From Colwellia sp. (GTDB taxonomy: Bacteria; Pseudomonadota; Gammaproteobacteria; Enterobacterales; Alteromonadaceae), in assembly GCA_013215385.1 (NCBI GenBank), contig JABSOY010000005.1, positions 1 to 64,000 on the forward strand: DNA of 64,000 nucleotides, in the 5' to 3' direction. Made by a program: the position numbers and the translations under genes. Positions 34,284-44,335 of the stretch are shown here, piece after piece. Below the pieces are notes generated by a model, which searched no databases, was not told where the DNA came from, and worked only from the letters and a program-made list of their open reading frames with translations. Position 1 is the first letter of the stretch; each line of letters opens with the position of its first letter.

Positions 34284-35015
34284 TCAATTATAAGTACTTT
34301 TTATTTTCATCTCTTCCTGCTCAAGCATTTGCTGATAAAAACGATTTGCTTTTGCTCTGGCTTCACTTACCTGTAAATTGTTGAGTTTGTACTCGTCCAT
34401 ATCGCGACTTTTTTTCGCGTCATCGTAACCATTACTTGCAGCGATAATATTCCATACATAAGACATTTCTATACTTTTTTCGACGCCAAGGCCTTCAAAA
34501 TACATAAGTGCCAAATTAAACTGTGCAAGAGCATAGTTTTGTTTGGCGGCCGTTTTATACCAACGTGCCGCTTTTTTATAATTTTTATGAGTGCCACTGC
34601 CATTATAAAACATCACACCTAGATTAAATTGAGCGCCTACTAAGTTTTTTATGGCAGCTCTTTCCATTAAGGAGAAGGCAGTTTTTAAGTCTTTATCAAC
34701 AATCTCACCCTCTGAGTACATTAATGACAGGCTAAAAAGTGCCTCAGGATAATTTTGTGACGAAGAAAGTGACAATAGTTCAAAGGCCTTGTTAGCATCT
34801 TTTTTGATACCATAACCGTTTAAATAAATCAGTGCCATTTGGTATTGTGCAGGAGAATACTCTTGGGCAACAAGTGGTTTAAATTGTGCCATGGCGGCCT
34901 TAAATTCACCGCGATTAAGCTCATAAATACCTTGGTCAAGATCGCCATGAAAGGCAAAACTTGCAGCACTATTAAGCATAAATAAGCAAAATAAGGCGAA
35001 TACTGATTTTTTCAT
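34284..35015 (-). CDS. Sel1-like repeat protein, exported
   Basis: A 243-residue protein with signal peptide 1-22 (SAASFAFHG). About five 36-residue Sel1 repeats follow, for example AQFNLGVMFYNGSGTHKNYK and AQFNLALMYFEGLGVEKS. Sel1 arrays are helical scaffolds for protein contacts, often in envelope stress or type-specific regulation. The partner is unknown. The gene stands alone between yheS and the DUF3149 gene, with its own terminator. Confidence 0.88.
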   Translation of the reverse strand: MKKSVFALFCLFMLNSAASFAFHGDLDQGIYELNRGEFKAAMAQFKPLVAQEYSPAQYQMALIYLNGYGIKKDANKAFELLSLSSSQNYPEALFSLSLMYSEGEIVDKDLKTAFSLMERAAIKNLVGAQFNLGVMFYNGSGTHKNYKKAARWYKTAAKQNYALAQFNLALMYFEGLGVEKSIEMSYVWNIIAASNGYDDAKKSRDMDEYKLNNLQVSEARAKANRFYQQMLEQEEMKIKSTYN

Positions 35016-35085
35016 AACGTTCTCTCTATTTGAATGACATTATTGTTAAGTGTAGCAAGTAATCAAAAATTAATACTGAAAATAA

Positions 35086-36993
35086 TTACATTGATACTTT
35101 AGACATTATCTCTTCAATTTCTTCTTCCAATTCAAGCCAGTACATTTCATTTTCTTCAATGTCGCCTTTTAGTTGGGCTTGTTGTTTAATAAGTTTCGAT
35201 AATCGGGCTTTATGTTCGCTTTGATATATTTCGCTTTCAGCTAAAACGCTTTCAACCTCAGCCAATTGTGTTTGCCACTGCTGTACTTTTTTCTCGTATT
35301 TGTCAGCTTGTTTACGAAGAGGAGATGCTTTCTTACGTAATTCAGCTTGCTCTTTTCGTAACTGTTTTTTATCAACTGTATCGTTAAGTTTGACCGCTTT
35401 AGAACTTTTTAGCGTTTGCTTCTTATCGTCGTTTAACCATTGTTGATAATCATCAATATCACCTGAAAACTCGCTAACTTGGCCATTCGCGACAAGAAAA
35501 AATTCGTCAACACAAGATTCCAGTAAAAAACGATCATGAGCAATTAAGATAATGGCGCCTTCAAAGTCTTGTAAAGCAAACACTAAGGCTTGGCGCATTT
35601 CTAAATCAAGATGGTTGGTCGGTTCATCAAGTAATAATAACTGTGGTTTCTCATTAACAATTAATGCTAAAACTAAGCGTGCTTTTTCACCACCGGACAT
35701 TGTCTTAACTGGCGATAAGGCTTTATCACCGTTAAAGCCAAAACTTCCTAAAAATGAACGCGCTTGTAATTCGGTAGTATCAGGCTGTGCACGAATAATA
35801 TGCTCAATGGCACTGCTTGGCATGTGTAATTGTTCAAGCTGATGTTGAGAAAAATAACCAACGGTTAAGTCTTGTGCACAGTAGCGTTCACCGTTAATGA
35901 GAGAAATATCGCCAGCAAGTGATTTGATTAGCGTTGATTTACCTGCGCCATTTCGCCCTAATAAACCTATGCGACTTCCCGGTACAAGGGTTAATCCAAC
36001 ATCACGTAAAATAATGGTGTTTTGATCGTAACCACAGCTACTTTCTTTTAAGGCTAACAGCGGATAAGGCAGTGTCTCAGGTGTTTTAAAGCTAAAAGTA
36101 AATTGGCTGTCAACATGTGCGGGTGCTAAATCGGGCAGTTTTTGTAAACGTTTCAAGCGACTTTGTGCTTGCTTGGCTTTACTTGCTTTAGCGCGAAAGC
36201 GATCGACAAATGAGGTTAAGTGAGCCACTTCTTTTTGTTGTTTCTGAAATTGAGCATCTTGCTGAGCCAAATGTTCAGCACGTTGACGTTCAAATGCAGA
36301 ATAGTTACCAGAATATAATTTTGCTTGCTGGTGTTCAATATGCAGAATTTGTCCAATGACATCATCAAGAAAATCACGATCATGAGAAATTAGCACTAAG
36401 GTACCCGTGAAGCGTTTTAACCAGCGTTGCAGCCAAATAACAGCATCTAAATCTAAATGATTGGTAGGTTCATCGAGTAGTAATAAATCAGCTCGGCTAA
36501 TCAAGGCCTGAGCAAGATTAAGGCGCATTCGCCAGCCCCCTGAAAAATCTTTTACGGCATTACCAAGTTGACCTTGGAGAAATCCTAAGCCGTGTAAAAG
36601 TTCACTGGCACGTGCGGGTAAGCTGTAACCGTTTATCGCATCAATATGATTTATAATGAGTGCTTCTTGATTACCGTCGTCATCTAAGCGTGCTTGTTCA
36701 AGCTTTCGTTCTAGCTGACGAAATTCTTTATCGCCATCCATCACATAATCAAGAGCCGATTGGCCGAGTGCTGGTGTTTCTTGCTTAACTGTTGCGATAT
36801 CCCAGCTTGATGGCATGTTTACATCACCACTATCTGGCTGTAATTCACCTAATAATGCTGCGAATAAAGACGATTTTCCACAGCCATTTGCCCCCACTAA
36901 GCCCACTTTATGCTTGGGGTGAATGGTAAAGCTTGATGATTTTATGAGGTTTTTTGATCCTCTATCTAAGCTCAAATCGGTGGCTATAATCAT
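35086..36993 (-). CDS. yheS: ABC-F family ATPase YheS
   Basis: A 635-residue soluble protein with two ABC domains. The Walker A motifs are GANGCGKSS (about 34-42) and GRNGAGKST (about 345-353). The signatures are FSGGWRMRL and MSGGEKARLVL, each with LLLDEPTNHLD. A linker with P-site tRNA interaction motif lies between them. The C-terminal coiled coil (about 540-630) is typical of YheS/Uup. ABC-F proteins act on stalled ribosomes. Its position next to yheV and near yheT matches E. coli. Confidence 0.94.
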   Translation of the reverse strand: MIIATDLSLDRGSKNLIKSSSFTIHPKHKVGLVGANGCGKSSLFAALLGELQPDSGDVNMPSSWDIATVKQETPALGQSALDYVMDGDKEFRQLERKLEQARLDDDGNQEALIINHIDAINGYSLPARASELLHGLGFLQGQLGNAVKDFSGGWRMRLNLAQALISRADLLLLDEPTNHLDLDAVIWLQRWLKRFTGTLVLISHDRDFLDDVIGQILHIEHQQAKLYSGNYSAFERQRAEHLAQQDAQFQKQQKEVAHLTSFVDRFRAKASKAKQAQSRLKRLQKLPDLAPAHVDSQFTFSFKTPETLPYPLLALKESSCGYDQNTIILRDVGLTLVPGSRIGLLGRNGAGKSTLIKSLAGDISLINGERYCAQDLTVGYFSQHQLEQLHMPSSAIEHIIRAQPDTTELQARSFLGSFGFNGDKALSPVKTMSGGEKARLVLALIVNEKPQLLLLDEPTNHLDLEMRQALVFALQDFEGAIILIAHDRFLLESCVDEFFLVANGQVSEFSGDIDDYQQWLNDDKKQTLKSSKAVKLNDTVDKKQLRKEQAELRKKASPLRKQADKYEKKVQQWQTQLAEVESVLAESEIYQSEHKARLSKLIKQQAQLKGDIEENEMYWLELEEEIEEIMSKVSM

Positions 36994-37094
36994 GGTTTTA
37001 ATTACTCTTTTAAGTGCAGAGCGCTATTGTCCATTTCCTATCACTAAGATTCAAGGTAAAATAACGCAACTGAGTTTTATTTAGAAAGAAATAC

Positions 37095-37289
37095 GTGAAA
37101 AAACGATTTATTGCTGGTGCGATTTGCCCAAAATGTAATGCGATGGATACCATGGCATTAACCAAAGAAAATAATGTTGAAAAAGTTACCTGTGTTAGTT
37201 GTGGGCATCAAATGTCACAACCAGAAGAACACGTTGTGAAAGAGGTTCGCCCGCAAGAGCAAGTTATCGGTATTTTCAAGCAAGAATAA
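37095..37289 (+). CDS. yheV: YheV family zinc-ribbon protein
   Basis: A 64-residue protein starting with GTG after AGAAAG. It has the zinc ribbon C11-x2-C14 and C33-x2-C36 (ICPKCNAMD and TCVSCGHQM) and the conserved RFIAGA start and EQVIGIF end. Function is unknown. It is divergent from yheS and next to slyX, the E. coli neighbourhood. Confidence 0.92.
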   Translation: MKKRFIAGAICPKCNAMDTMALTKENNVEKVTCVSCGHQMSQPEEHVVKEVRPQEQVIGIFKQE

Positions 37290-37337
37290 CGGGTACGCTT
37301 TTAAGGATGTGCAATAAAGTTGAGGGTTAGCTCCTCA

Positions 37338-37574
37338 TTAATAATGAGGAGGTGGCGACTCAATACTTTGAGATTGACTTTGTTCGGTATTATTATCTTT
37401 AATGCGGCTAGCTATTAATTTCAGCTGAGATTTTAATGCTGAAATTTCTAATTGATGAACGGAAAGTTCATTGTTTAGTTGCTCAATAACGTCATCTTGA
37501 AAAGCATTACGTGACTCTAATGCGTCGATACTGTTGCGTAATTCATTGATGTTTTTTGATGTTTCTGCTGTCAT
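37338..37574 (-). CDS. slyX: SlyX family coiled-coil protein
   Basis: A 78-residue protein beginning MTAETSKNINELRNSIDALE, then FQDDVIEQLNNELSVHQLEI, ending in the proline-rich ESPPPHY that is the SlyX hallmark. The start at 37574 gives the family length; the open frame extends upstream into the neighbouring gene. Function is unknown. fkpA-slyX linkage as in E. coli is kept, with a WD40 gene inserted between. Confidence 0.9.
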   Translation of the reverse strand: MTAETSKNINELRNSIDALESRNAFQDDVIEQLNNELSVHQLEISALKSQLKLIASRIKDNNTEQSQSQSIESPPPHY

Positions 37575-37593
37575 ATCTTGTAGTTCCCTAAAC

Positions 37594-38586
37594 CTATTTT
37601 CTTTGCCAAAGCTCGGCGTAGCCTGAGGAACTTTCGGTGATGATTTGGTTCTTTCCTCGAAAAGCGACACTATACACTACCGCGCCTGCGGCACGAATGT
37701 TTTCTTTCGGGCTGACACGCCAACTATCAAGACGTTCACCTGTTAAGATGCTCCAAAGGTTAACTTTACGCGTTGGTGCGCCGGTTAACAATTTAGTGCC
37801 GTCATCAGAAAACTGCACTGAGCTGAAAACCTCATGACGATTAAAATACTGAAGTTGACTAATACGCTTTCCGGTTCTTAAATCCCAGATATTAGATGAC
37901 TTCTTACTGTCGGCAGTAAAAGCAAATCGGCCTTTAGCATCAAGTGCCACCATAGTAACGCGGCTTGGGTGATTGAAACGATAAATAACCTGACCACTTT
38001 GTGTGTCCCAAACATAAGCGACGTAATCATTGCCGCCTGAAATAGCAATGCGGCCATTGGGGAGCATATCAACGGCGTTGATCTTTTCTGTATGGCCTAA
38101 AAATTCTAATCGACGACCAGTAGCCATAGTGACGTGGACAACTGTGCCATTAGTTTTTCCCAATAAAATATAGGCGCCATTATTTGCTACAGCAATGTCT
38201 CGAATGTTCGATTCACGAACTTGCCAATAACCTTCTGACTGACCTGTTTCAATATTCCATAAAGCAAATGCTTTTCGGTTAGCGGTTAATGCATGGCTAT
38301 TGTTGTCGGATATATCGGCTAAAAGGACTAAATTATCGCTAGAGTTTTGTTGTTGTGACCAGCTATATTTCAACGCATTTTTTTCTAAATCCCATAAACT
38401 TAAACCATGGTGTATGGAAGAAACAACGCTGTATTTTCCGTCATTTGAAATATTGGCCGCATAAGCGCCTTCATTAGCATGCTGCCAACGTTGCACTGGT
38501 TTGTCTTCGGTAGGTTGGCAAGCTGCTAATAACAGAGAAAATATCGTTATAAAAAGCAGTGTTAGTTTGTTATTACACTTGTTCAC
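37594..38586 (-). CDS. WD40-repeat lipoprotein
   Basis: A 330-residue protein with a lipoprotein signal (LLLAAC23QPTE). About seven WD-type blades follow, each with a D-G-K turn and a W-x-x-x-T-G motif (for example LWDLEK, LWNIETGQS, VWDTQSGQV, IWDLRTGK, LWSILTGERL). It would form a beta-propeller at the membrane, probably as a protein-docking platform. There is no catalytic domain. It lies upstream of slyX on the same strand with a 19-bp gap. Confidence 0.88.
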   Translation of the reverse strand: MNKCNNKLTLLFITIFSLLLAACQPTEDKPVQRWQHANEGAYAANISNDGKYSVVSSIHHGLSLWDLEKNALKYSWSQQQNSSDNLVLLADISDNNSHALTANRKAFALWNIETGQSEGYWQVRESNIRDIAVANNGAYILLGKTNGTVVHVTMATGRRLEFLGHTEKINAVDMLPNGRIAISGGNDYVAYVWDTQSGQVIYRFNHPSRVTMVALDAKGRFAFTADSKKSSNIWDLRTGKRISQLQYFNRHEVFSSVQFSDDGTKLLTGAPTRKVNLWSILTGERLDSWRVSPKENIRAAGAVVYSVAFRGKNQIITESSSGYAELWQRK

Positions 38587-38718
38587 AATATTAATACTTT
38601 TTTCTTAGTTAATTTATCGTTAGTATAAGCCGCATTGTCAAACAATACACAATAATTAATCAATGGCTTAGGTGGAAGTTCTCCAACTGGGTACTAGGTT
38701 ACGTTAATGGAGAAAAAA

Positions 38719-39492
38719 ATGAAATTATTTAAGCCAACGATGTTAGCTATTGCACTTGTTTCAGTGCTTGGTTGTCAAGAGACAGCTAAAAAAGTAGAAG
38801 TTGCCCCTGTATTAGATACCGAAATGCAAAAGCAAGCTTATGGTTTAGGTGCTTCAATCGGCATGTATATGCAGAAGAACCTTGAACAGCATGAAAAATT
38901 AGGTTTACCACTTGAGCAAGCGCTCATTACCCGTGGTTTTACTGATAGCCTTGCCGGTAAGTCATTAATCGAAAAAGAAGAAATTCAAGCTCTTTTAATG
39001 AACTTAGATCAAGCAATGAAGGCTAAGCAGCAAGAAGTAGCCAAAGCTGAATCTGAAGCCGCTATTGCTGAAGGTATTAAATTCTTAGCAGAAAATGCTA
39101 AGAAAGAAGGCGTGCAAGTTACTGAATCAGGTATTCAATATCTTGTTCTTAAAGAAGGCGAAGGTGAAAAACCTAGCGCAATAGATAAAGTAAGTGTTCA
39201 TTACACCGGTCGTTTTTTAAATGGTGAAAAGTTTGACAGTTCTTATGACCGTGGTGACAAACCTTCAGTTATGCGCTTGAACCAGGTAATTAGCGGTTGG
39301 ACTGAAGGCGTACAATTAATGTCGGTTGGAGCAAAGTATACTTTTACTATTCCATCAGATTTAGCCTACGGACCTAATGGTCGCCCTGGTTCTATTCCTG
39401 GTAATTCGGTACTGCAATTTGATATTGAATTATTAAAAATTGAAAAAGCAGCGCTGCCAGCAACAGCAACAGCGCATGAAGCAACTCATTAA
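38719..39492 (+). CDS. fkpA: FKBP-type peptidyl-prolyl isomerase, FkpA-like lipoprotein
   Basis: The ATG at 38719 follows GGAGAAAAAA; the in-frame ATG at 38707 sits in that ribosome site and is not used. The 257-residue product has a lipobox at VSVLGC19Q, a helical dimerisation domain (about 30-115) and a C-terminal FKBP domain (about 135-240, VSVHYTGRFLNGEKFDSSYD, then AYGPNGRPGSIPGNS). E. coli FkpA is periplasmic and not lipidated; here it is probably membrane anchored. It folds outer-membrane proteins in the periplasm. Confidence 0.92.
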   Translation: MKLFKPTMLAIALVSVLGCQETAKKVEVAPVLDTEMQKQAYGLGASIGMYMQKNLEQHEKLGLPLEQALITRGFTDSLAGKSLIEKEEIQALLMNLDQAMKAKQQEVAKAESEAAIAEGIKFLAENAKKEGVQVTESGIQYLVLKEGEGEKPSAIDKVSVHYTGRFLNGEKFDSSYDRGDKPSVMRLNQVISGWTEGVQLMSVGAKYTFTIPSDLAYGPNGRPGSIPGNSVLQFDIELLKIEKAALPATATAHEATH

Positions 39493-39520
39493 TGAGTTAG
39501 TAGCCATTCTGGTAAACTAG

Positions 39521-39551
39521 AAAGCCAATTGCGCAAGCAATTGGCTTTTTT
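39521..39551 (+). terminator. Rho-independent terminator after fkpA
   Basis: AAAGCCAATTGC (39521-39532), GCAA loop, GCAATTGGCTTT (39537-39548), then more T. It is a textbook terminator. Confidence 0.9.
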
Positions 39552-39969
39552 ATTTTTTGGCGAACAGCAATTCGACAAGACCAGATTACTGGGTTTGTTC
39601 TTGATAGATATGTGCTCTTTAAATTTAATCACTGGGCTGACAGTATTATTAAGACAATACCAATAGATTGATTGAAGTGTATGAAGGGAAGGGTGAAGAC
39701 AAGACGTTATTTTTCTGTCGCTATAATTTGTTGACCTAAAATTTTATTAAAGGGGATAAGAAGTTCATGGTATATCGCCCATATAAATTTCTTTTAATGA
39801 CAGGGTATTAGCAGTTTGTTCACCATTCTTACTTTTATAAGTCACTTTCTCCACTAAACTTAAGTTAACCATTTGGGACTATCGTTATGTTTTAAATAAT
39901 GGAGAATACAGAAAAGTAATATCCTTAGTACTTATTCTTATCTAAGTGAAGTGAACGTAAGGGGTTGCC
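39552..39969. other. Intergenic stretch without a gene
   Basis: About 420 bp between fkpA and the DUF6351 gene. No gene of supportable quality or repeat was found. It must carry the promoter of the downstream gene. Confidence 0.4.
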
Positions 39970-42144
39970 ATGTCTAAAAAAATCATTTTATTATTAATTA
40001 GTCTCATCGGTATTTCAGGCACTTTCTTTTGGTTTTATCAACCCAGCGCCTCATACGCCTTCCGGCAAGTAAAAGCTGTTGCTCCAACTAAAGGTAACCT
40101 ATTACTAACCATTGATAACCATATTCGTCACAGTCGGAGACCAGAAGAAACTTTTTCTTTTCCGATTCGGCTAGGAGAGCAGGGGCCAAGTAATAGTTTA
40201 TATTCGGGAGGTAACCAATACCCCTTTTACTGTATGACGCTAAATTCAGACCTAGGGCAGCCGAAAGTTGATAATCAGCAAGGATTTGGTGTGCCTGTTT
40301 ATGAGTCAATTACCTTAAAAGAAAAAATTATTGGTTATAGCCAAGATTGCGGTGTTAACTCGCGCTTGAGTTATTATCTAATTGACGGAAATAATATTAC
40401 TCAACTCAACCTCGAAGAACCACTAATAAGCCTTGCTGAAAATCAGCAAATCTTTCGCGTCGAACAAGGCAGTATAAACCGCTTTATTTACACCTTAATT
40501 ATGCCAATAAAAATCGATGAATTAGGCAGTAGAACCGCACAGTCGCAGTGGAATAAAAAACTTATTTATCAATTTAATGGTGGCTCTGGCATCGGCTATA
40601 GGCAAGGGAGACAAGTTCCTAAAAAAATAATGACACGTCAAATAAAGCAACTGCTTGATGGGTATGCTGTCATTAGCTCAAGCGGTAACCGTACCAGCTA
40701 TACCTACAATATGCTGCTTGCTGAAGATACCGCACGTCGAGTGAAAAAACAGTTTACTAGTTTGTATGGTGAGCCATTATATACGGTGGGTATTGGTGGC
40801 TCAGGTGGAGGGTTAGCACAATATTTAATTGCCCAAAATAGTCAGGGTATTTTAGATGGTCTTATACCGCTTTATTCTTATCCTGATATGGTGACTCAAA
40901 CCACCTATGCACTTGATTGTGATTTATTGAATAATTATTTTACCTTCCGAGCAAAGGACCGAAATATTTGGAATGACTGGTCTAAACGTCAACTAATTGA
41001 AGGAATGAATGCCATTAACGATTTTCCACAAAAGGCAGGTTTTTTACAACCGGTTAACCAAATTATGGCAGGTTTTTTCCCATCATTACCTAAGGGAAAT
41101 AGTGAGTGCATTAATGGCTACTTTGGTTTATCGAGCTTTATCAATAATCCACAACAAGGTTTTATTCGTGACTTTTTTCACCCTAAGGTAGTGAAAGAAA
41201 CAAAATGGAGTTATTGGCAAGACTTAGCCTATCTATTAGGTACAGATATAAATGGTTATGGATTAACAACTTGGGACAATGAAGGTGTGCAATACGGATT
41301 ATTAGCGCTAAAAGATAAACTTATTTCACCCGATGAATTTATTGATATCAATAGAAAAACAGGTAGTTGGAAAGCGCAAAATGAGATGGTGGCAGAATCT
41401 ATTGTAACGCCATTCGGACGGAAAAAACCCTTATGGCTATCATTGTGGGGCAACCAAAACATTACCGAAATAAAAGACACTGACATGATGAACGCTGTTG
41501 CCACTAGACATACAGGTTCGATACCTGCAATGCACGCAGCCTATCGCTCAGGACAGGTATTTATTGGTAAAGTGAATATCCCCATTATAGATGTTCGCCA
41601 TTACTTAGACGATGATCTTGATATGCACCATATGTCTGCTTCCTTTTATAGCCGATTACGCATAGAAGAAGCTAATGGCCATGCTGACAATCATATAATA
41701 TGGGTGTCACATAAAGACTTTAATCCTGTTCATGACGCTTTTAAAGTGATGGATGAATGGCTGCTTAACAAAAACAGCTCATCATCAGTTGATACTGTAA
41801 ATGCGAAACCAAGTTCTTTAGAAGATACTTGCTTTACCTCTGATGGCAGCATCATTGCGCAAGGGCAAGGTATATGGGACGGACAATGGAATGGACACTC
41901 CTCGAAAAATACCGGCATATGTTTAAAGTCTTATCCTATGTTTAGTACCAGTCGAATACAATCAGGAGCAAGCTGGGCAGGAGATCTTTTTAAATGTGCA
42001 TTAATACCCGTCGAAAAAGCAATCGAGAACGGAGTCTATGGAAATATCAAAATGGGTAAATATACCCAATTACTTAAAGGAATATTTCCGACAGGTGTTT
42101 GTGATTATAGCCAAGGAGACCGTGGTCGTCCGACAAATTTATAA
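39970..42144 (+). CDS. DUF6351 family exported alpha/beta-hydrolase-like protein
   Basis: A 724-residue protein with an uncleaved or cleaved N-terminal hydrophobic segment (about 4-22). The middle contains an esterase-like glycine motif GIGGSGGGLAQYL (about 272-284), which would carry the nucleophile serine, preceded by YQFNGGSGIGY. The C-terminus has ARYLDDDLDMH-like text and a late HADNHIIWV. This set matches DUF6351, related to tannase/depolymerase-type secreted hydrolases. The substrate is unknown. It may be exported by the type II system in this window, but nothing in the sequence proves it. Confidence 0.75.
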   Translation: MSKKIILLLISLIGISGTFFWFYQPSASYAFRQVKAVAPTKGNLLLTIDNHIRHSRRPEETFSFPIRLGEQGPSNSLYSGGNQYPFYCMTLNSDLGQPKVDNQQGFGVPVYESITLKEKIIGYSQDCGVNSRLSYYLIDGNNITQLNLEEPLISLAENQQIFRVEQGSINRFIYTLIMPIKIDELGSRTAQSQWNKKLIYQFNGGSGIGYRQGRQVPKKIMTRQIKQLLDGYAVISSSGNRTSYTYNMLLAEDTARRVKKQFTSLYGEPLYTVGIGGSGGGLAQYLIAQNSQGILDGLIPLYSYPDMVTQTTYALDCDLLNNYFTFRAKDRNIWNDWSKRQLIEGMNAINDFPQKAGFLQPVNQIMAGFFPSLPKGNSECINGYFGLSSFINNPQQGFIRDFFHPKVVKETKWSYWQDLAYLLGTDINGYGLTTWDNEGVQYGLLALKDKLISPDEFIDINRKTGSWKAQNEMVAESIVTPFGRKKPLWLSLWGNQNITEIKDTDMMNAVATRHTGSIPAMHAAYRSGQVFIGKVNIPIIDVRHYLDDDLDMHHMSASFYSRLRIEEANGHADNHIIWVSHKDFNPVHDAFKVMDEWLLNKNSSSSVDTVNAKPSSLEDTCFTSDGSIIAQGQGIWDGQWNGHSSKNTGICLKSYPMFSTSRIQSGASWAGDLFKCALIPVEKAIENGVYGNIKMGKYTQLLKGIFPTGVCDYSQGDRGRPTNL

Positions 42145-42202
42145 TATATTGCTAATACATTAACTCACCAATATTTATATGCAGAAATGAACGTATTGAT
42201 GA

Positions 42203-42235
42203 TTTTCACTTGCCGTGGTGGGGAGCAAGTCATTA
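42203..42235. terminator. Weak stem-loop between convergent genes
   Basis: ACTTGC (42208-42213) pairs with GCAAGT (42225-42230); flanking ATTTT and AAAAT extend the pairing with an internal loop. It lies between two converging genes. Confidence 0.3.
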
Positions 42236-42238
42236 AAA

Positions 42239-43345
42239 TTATATTTTTAAAGTAGCTGTTACATATTCAGCTATCGCTAAACTTGATGTTAAACCGGGTG
42301 AGTCAATGCCAAATAAATTAACGAGTCCTGTAATGTTATGTTCATTAGCGCCTTGAATAATAAAATCTTTGAAACCATCGTTAGGCCCTTCTAATTTAGG
42401 ACGAATACCAGAATAAGCAGGCTGTAACCGTTCAGCATCTATTGTAGGATAATAACGCTGTATCGCCTCAATAAATTTTTCTTTTAATTTGACGGAAACC
42501 TTATAATCAATAGTATCAATATACTGAGTATCAGGGCCAAATTTTAGCTGACCTCCGATATCTAAAGAGGCATGAATACCTAAACCGTGTGCTTCAGGTA
42601 CTGGGTATATTAGCTGAGAAAATGGGCTTTTTCCTTGATATGAAAAATAATGACCACGGCAATAGTTCAGCTTTGGAATATGTGTTTTTGCTAATCCTCG
42701 AATATTACCGGCAAGGTTTGTACTATGTAATCCGCCACTATTTATTAAATAGTTACAGTTAATTTTCATCATCTCACCTTGGCTATTTAAAGTCACATCA
42801 AAGCCATTACCATTGGGTTGGGCGTCAACGAAAGCGGTTTGAGCGACAAACTGACCTTTGTTTTCTTCTAATTCAGCTAATAAAGACTGCATGTAGCTAT
42901 GCACGTCAATAATCCCTGTAGAGGGGGAAAGTAGTGCTGCACTCGCCTTTAGGTTTGGATTTGATGTTTTTAATTCTGCTTCAGTTAGCCAAGTAAGATC
43001 ATTAACGCCATTCAATGCGGCTTGCTTAATTGTTTTTACTAAGTAACGTTCTTCAGCTGCACCGTGAGCCACGAGTAATTTACCTAAGCGCTGATGAGGG
43101 ATCTTACGTGACTGGCAATATAGATAAAGTAACTCTTTTCCTTCAACACAGAGTTTGGCTTTCAAGCTGTTTTGAGGATAATAAATTCCTGCGTGAATGA
43201 CTTCACTGTTACGGCTACTTGTTTCTTCGCCAAAGCTCTGGTTTTTATCAATTAACAAAACACTCTGCAGAGTGTTGCTCATTTTTGCAGCAATCGCTAA
43301 ACCAACAACACCAGCACCAATTATTATTGCATCTACTTTTTCCAT
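42239..43345 (-). CDS. FAD-dependent oxidoreductase (L-2-hydroxyglutarate oxidase-like)
   Basis: A 368-residue DAO-type flavoprotein. The FAD-binding motif is IIGAGVVGLAIA (about 8-19). The SSRNSEVIHAGIYYP block (about 44-58) is the strong signature of the LhgO/L-2-hydroxyglutarate dehydrogenase group. RGHYFSYQGK and the late GIRPKLEGP also fit. It would oxidise L-2-hydroxyglutarate or a related 2-hydroxyacid. It lies alone on the minus strand; no csiD or lysine-degradation genes adjoin. Confidence 0.88.
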   Translation of the reverse strand: MEKVDAIIIGAGVVGLAIAAKMSNTLQSVLLIDKNQSFGEETSSRNSEVIHAGIYYPQNSLKAKLCVEGKELLYLYCQSRKIPHQRLGKLLVAHGAAEERYLVKTIKQAALNGVNDLTWLTEAELKTSNPNLKASAALLSPSTGIIDVHSYMQSLLAELEENKGQFVAQTAFVDAQPNGNGFDVTLNSQGEMMKINCNYLINSGGLHSTNLAGNIRGLAKTHIPKLNYCRGHYFSYQGKSPFSQLIYPVPEAHGLGIHASLDIGGQLKFGPDTQYIDTIDYKVSVKLKEKFIEAIQRYYPTIDAERLQPAYSGIRPKLEGPNDGFKDFIIQGANEHNITGLVNLFGIDSPGLTSSLAIAEYVTATLKI

Positions 43346-43519
43346 TTCGCTCCTTTGTTTATTTATTACTATTCTATTGTGGAGGCTCGTTGCATAATTA
43401 GCAAAAACATCAATGAAATTTTGCTATTATTGAACAGAGAAGAAAAATTAACGTTACCTTATTAACACTAGCATTAATCAACTCACTTTCAGTTTAGATA
43501 TACCTTTGAGTAAAAAATC

Positions 43520-44321
43520 ACCCCCTCAATCGAAAATTTATCGCTACCTGTTAATAGCCTTTCTGAAGTCTTAAATAGGGTTGGTGCATTTATATATACT
43601 AAAGGTTTACAAGGCCGTTATACCTATGCCAATAAAGCGGTACTTGATTTGTTTGATAAGGAATTAATAGAAGTCATTGGTTTTGATGATAGTCACTTTT
43701 TTGATTTAACCTTATCTCAACAACTCAGGGAAAATGATCAACAAGTCATGATTATTAATATTATTGTTGAAAATGAGGAAATTAATTATTTAAAAGAAAT
43801 TCAAGCAGTTCGTATTTATAAAGTTATAAAAAAACCACTACATGACGTCTATGGAAAAGTTATTGGGATGTGTGGTATTTCAACGGATATTACAGAAGAA
43901 AAATACTTACATAAAAAACTTAAAGCTCAAAAGCAACTACTCGACACAATGCTAGATAATGTTGACGCCTATATTTATATGAAAGATAGCGAACGTACCT
44001 TTAAGTATGTGAATAGCAAAGTGGCTGAGCTTTTTGGTAGCACAGTAACAAATATTGTCGGAAAAAAAGGTACTGAAGTATTACCAATAGAAGTTGCTGA
44101 GCACTTTAATCAATCAGATCAAAAGTCTTTGATACTAATAAAAAACAAATAATAGAAGAATCATTTTAAGATGAACAGAGCACTGGCAAGGTGAAATAAA
44201 AATAACCGTTAGTCTTGGTATTAGTGTTATTAAAACTAAAGATAAAAATTTTGATGTGCTTTTTTCTCGAGCAGATCAAGCTAAAGCATCAGGAAGAGAT
44301 CAAGTGTTTTTTGCAGAGTAA
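43520..44321 (+). pseudogene. Decayed PAS-GGDEF diguanylate cyclase
   Basis: An open frame from about 43526 to 44152 encodes two PAS modules (RYTYANKAVLDLFDK, then MKDSERTFKYVNSKVAELFG) linked by a helix (EEKYLHKKLKAQKQLLD), but no start codon fits well. After a stop at 44152, the text from about 44181 to 44321 reads ITVSLGISVIKTKDKNFDVL and FSRADQAKASGRDQVFFAE, the C-terminal end of a GGDEF domain. The catalytic GGDEF and its surroundings are missing. The gene has lost an internal segment and cannot make c-di-GMP. Confidence 0.75.
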
Positions 44322-44335
44322 CAAATTTAAATTAA

